A stretch of 64,000 bases of DNA from Phoenix dactylifera. Its lineage: Eukaryota; Streptophyta; Magnoliopsida; Arecales; Arecaceae. Numbering within the stretch: the first letter of the stretch is position 1; the number at the start of each line of letters is the position of its first letter. The stretch covers positions 35,075,144 through 35,139,143 of the forward strand of contig NC_052392.1 in the NCBI RefSeq assembly GCF_009389715.1. Reading direction: 5' to 3'. The notes beneath the pieces were generated by a model. It had not been told where the DNA came from and searched no databases. It saw only the letters and a program-made list of their open reading frames with translations. The position numbers and the translations under genes were made by a program. This document shows, one piece after another, positions 61,190 to 64,000 of the stretch.

Positions 61190-62017
61190 TATATTTATGT
61201 AGCAATTATTGTACCCTATAGCTTGCGGCCCAAAATGGATGATTCAAATCGAGTCATTGGATAAACGATCCAAAAACAACATATCCGGTCGGCTCGGCTC
61301 GAGATTCAGTAAATCCAGATCTGCATTAGAATATAGAACGATTGGAAGGCGAGTCGAAAGAGTGTTAAAGGCCACTCGGGCACTCGACCACAGTGGTTGG
61401 CTGTATTCAGAGTCGAGTTAGGGACGTTCACATCCATCCCTTGCTGCGGGACGTCTGAAGCTTGGAAAGAGGGTGTGTCTCCTTTGGGGCGAGGCATGTC
61501 TACTGAAAGACGAACGAAGCAGCGAACTAGATGATGTCCTGTGCAACTGATCTCTCCAGTGGTGTCTTTTGGACCTATGAGGCACAATTGCCTAAGGCTT
61601 TATGAGATCCATTATTTATTTTGCTGGTTGTATTCATATCAGATTTGTGTGAATCATTCGTTGTAGCAAAAAAAAAAAAAAGTTATTCCTGTAGGATCCA
61701 TAATGATCGATAACTTGTGCAGGTAGGCAATAGTCATCATATTTCTATCATTAGCAGACTCTCTGCTATCTTATCAAGTTAACAAAAATTCTAAACCTCA
61801 ATTACATGCATTGGTTGGCACCTCACGCTGGAAGCTTATTACTTTTCAGCAGATCAAAGCCTCAAATATTATTTTTTTGGAAAAAAATTAAATTGTATGG
61901 TGGATTTTGGTGAGTCGAGACAATTAGGATTAAGTTCTCCTTCTATTAAGAGCAATCTCAAACATGCTCAGCGACGACATGAGACAAAAATCTCAATTAT
62001 TATTGTTTGGGCACGAG
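61190..62017. repeat. Local duplication block D, copy 2
   Basis: Counterpart of 35640-36490; continues at 62931 after the hAT-type insertion. No gene. Confidence 0.65.
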
Positions 62018-62922
62018 CAAGGCCGACCCGAGGCGAAGGCCTCAGACCATTGAAAGGCCTCCTGGAGGCTGACCAAAAGGAAGCAAAGGCCCCATATAAA
62101 ACGGGAACTGGAGCTGGCTACGAGTTTTCCCACTTGATGGAAGGGAGGTGGAGAGTTTCCTGGCCTGCAGAGTGGCAATTTGGGAAGTTGGGGACAGTAG
62201 TTTTGTTTTGGGTGGAGAGAAAGAGAGAGGAGGGATTTGGTTGGCTTGATACACGTCTGAAGCCACTCTTATCTTTCATCCCTCTCTTTCACCCCTTCTC
62301 TTTTTTGGTTTTGGTCTTGGTTTTCCTTCCCTCACATTATTTCCTGATCCAGCTGGGCCATCAGGAAGAAACATAGGGGGATTGGAGATGGACTTCTTGG
62401 AGGGTAGAGAAAGAAAAGGAGGGAGGGGGGGTTGAATGGCTGCCGTGTTGTGATGTTGCAGTGGCTGCTTGGGTACTTGAAGGGGAGATGGTAGGATGGG
62501 ACTTTTATTAATTAGATGGAGTGAATTTCCCATAATGCCCCTATTCTAGATGGTCCTTTCTAGACAAATTCTTTCCTTTACCTCGACCATGAAGTGCCAT
62601 GGGATAACTTTTTCCTACTCTGCTCTTGCTTGACATGGTAAACAGTAGTGCCAGCATTATCTCAATTATTTAATCAGTTTCATGGGCCCTTCCTCAAGCA
62701 TAATTACTTTTCCATACTTCCATTCAAAAATTATATTAAACTGGAAAGGCTTTTTACCTGTCTTCGTTGCATACATGCATTTTTGTTAAAATAATGTACT
62801 TGATGACTATCTATTTTCATATTTTTTTGAAGTATTTTATACTTATTAAATTTTTTTATTATTAAAAAAAGCCTTATTCACTGAATCCGTCTTAGGCCAC
62901 CAAATGTATTGGGCTGCCCCTG
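62018..62922. mobile_element. hAT-type non-autonomous DNA transposon
   Basis: 905 bp, starting CAAGGCCGACCC and ending GGGCTGCCCCTG, imperfect 12-bp inverted ends (8 of 12) with further matches inside (GGCCTCAGAC against GGCCTAAGAC). It is flanked by the 8-bp target duplication GGCACGAG at 62010-62017 and 62923-62930; block D at about 36484 shows the empty site GGCATGAG. No transposase. The centre (62270-62500) is GA/CT-rich and could be captured host DNA. Confidence 0.82.
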
Positions 62923-62930
62923 GGCACGAG

Positions 62931-63286
62931 GATATCAAAATTTAGTCAAACCTTCCTCTTGCTTTTTCACTAGTAGTGTGTTTGGTTCCTAACATAAAAA
63001 TTATAAGTGACACGATCCAGACTTCACTTCTTTCGAGACTTAACCAAATGCTAGATGATGCCATATGTAAGAAGAGTGGAGTGCCACAAAATTATGATAT
63101 GTTTTAAAAATCTTTAAAGTTTATCTATCTTTGGAATTAATTCTCATTTTATGTTTATTTTTTGATGATTAAAAATTTTATTTCCATCCCTATTTGTTAA
63201 TGACTTTTTCTTCTTTGCTGAGCAGAGATTTTGATGACCATTTTATATTTAGTCCCATGCCATGTATACTTTTGCATTATTATGTG

Positions 63287-63346
<60 letters not shown>

Positions 63347-64000
63347 ATTACTAACTATTAAACGGATGATTTGGCGATAAGACTAGACATAAAATTAATG
63401 CTATATTACATAAAAGCTGAATGCGGAATAATAGTCAAACAAAGAATTGGATGTTTAAGCTTCATTCAAACGCTACATGGTCTGTGCATATCTTTCAATG
63501 GGCATCCATTAAAATGCAAGGGATAAAAAAGAAGTTATGTTGCATCACCAAATTAAAATTGGTATTTAACATTTTCTCTGTAACCATTTAGCCAAATTAG
63601 AGAATCCATAAATAATTTGTGTTGCAAAGTTTATCGTGAATCATGTTGCATGGGCCAATCTAACATCCATATTTGGCCTTCTCCTTTTCAAGAAAATTGT
63701 GACCATAGTCACCTCATCAGTCATCATCCAATAAGGTAGGACATAAGAAGATGGTGCCTACAAATTGAGATCCCCCGCCTCCCACAAGGCGTAGGTTCCC
63801 AAGATCAGTTCGCTCATTGATAATATTTTCAATTAGTTGTGATCTAAATCAGCTTCAATTATCATTAGGATCTCACCATCGTCATGCTGAATTTATGTCG
63901 AGCTAATTCCACTACATATTTAAAATGTATGAATGCTAAAATTGCAAAACATCCTGACCCCCAACCATATTCCATAAACTATTTTGACATAATGATTTTA
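62931..64000. repeat. Continuation of blocks D and E, then unassigned DNA
   Basis: 62931-63060 continues block D and 63117-63730 matches 59650-60260. A TA run of about 50 bp lies at 63290-63341. From about 63730 to the end nothing is recognised. Confidence 0.5.

Noticed and set aside
61897-62376. A 159-codon frame crossing the hAT left end
   Set aside because: It runs through the insertion boundary into flanking DNA and has no known domain.

Overview
The window looks like monocot nuclear DNA, possibly a palm. That is an inference from the chlorophyllide a oxygenase sequence, the intron-rich gene structure and the repeat families, not a database result. It holds one recognisable conserved gene with introns, two copies each of a small zinc-ribbon gene and a DUF247 gene, and otherwise transposons and locally duplicated non-coding DNA. 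No rRNA, tRNA or CRISPR array was seen.

Layout. Positions 100-4620 carry eight exons of CAO (chlorophyllide a oxygenase, plus strand); the first exon lies left of the window. A zinc-ribbon gene (minus strand, 5886-6254) follows, then a copia-type LTR (6294-7752), a remnant of a gypsy LTR (7753-8179) and a DUF247 gene (minus strand, 8453 to about 10418). A young gypsy-type array of three LTRs and two gag-only internal regions (11390-20787) is flanked by a 5-bp target duplication. Positions 20793-27359 hold duplicated non-coding blocks, a Mutator-type MITE (21872-22242) and a TRIM (24936-25374). An Athila-type LTR with a gag remnant occupies 27360 to about 31608. Duplicated blocks and unassigned AT-rich DNA run to about 41 kb.

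From about 41039 to 58346 the window repeats, in the same orientation, the segment that runs from CAO intron 8 (3706) to about 22621: the CAO last exon (now a pseudogene), the zinc-ribbon gene (start lost), the gypsy solo LTR, the DUF247 gene and its flanking DNA. Because the two copies carry different insertions, each gives the empty site for the other's elements. A 6.5-kb L1-type LINE with an intact 1380-codon ORF2 sits in copy 2, and the gypsy array and the MITE sit in copy 1. The right end (58347-64000) holds further local duplications and a 905-bp hAT-type element (62018-62922).

How it fits together. CAO makes chlorophyll b in the plastid. The zinc-ribbon and DUF247 genes have no established link to it and share the segment only by position. 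The main story is the order of events: a gypsy LTR inserted, the segment was duplicated in tandem, and each copy was then changed by different elements and by decay. The most unusual signals are a covarying hairpin array inside the gypsy LTRs, the three-LTR array, and the LINE with a four-base overlap of its two reading frames.
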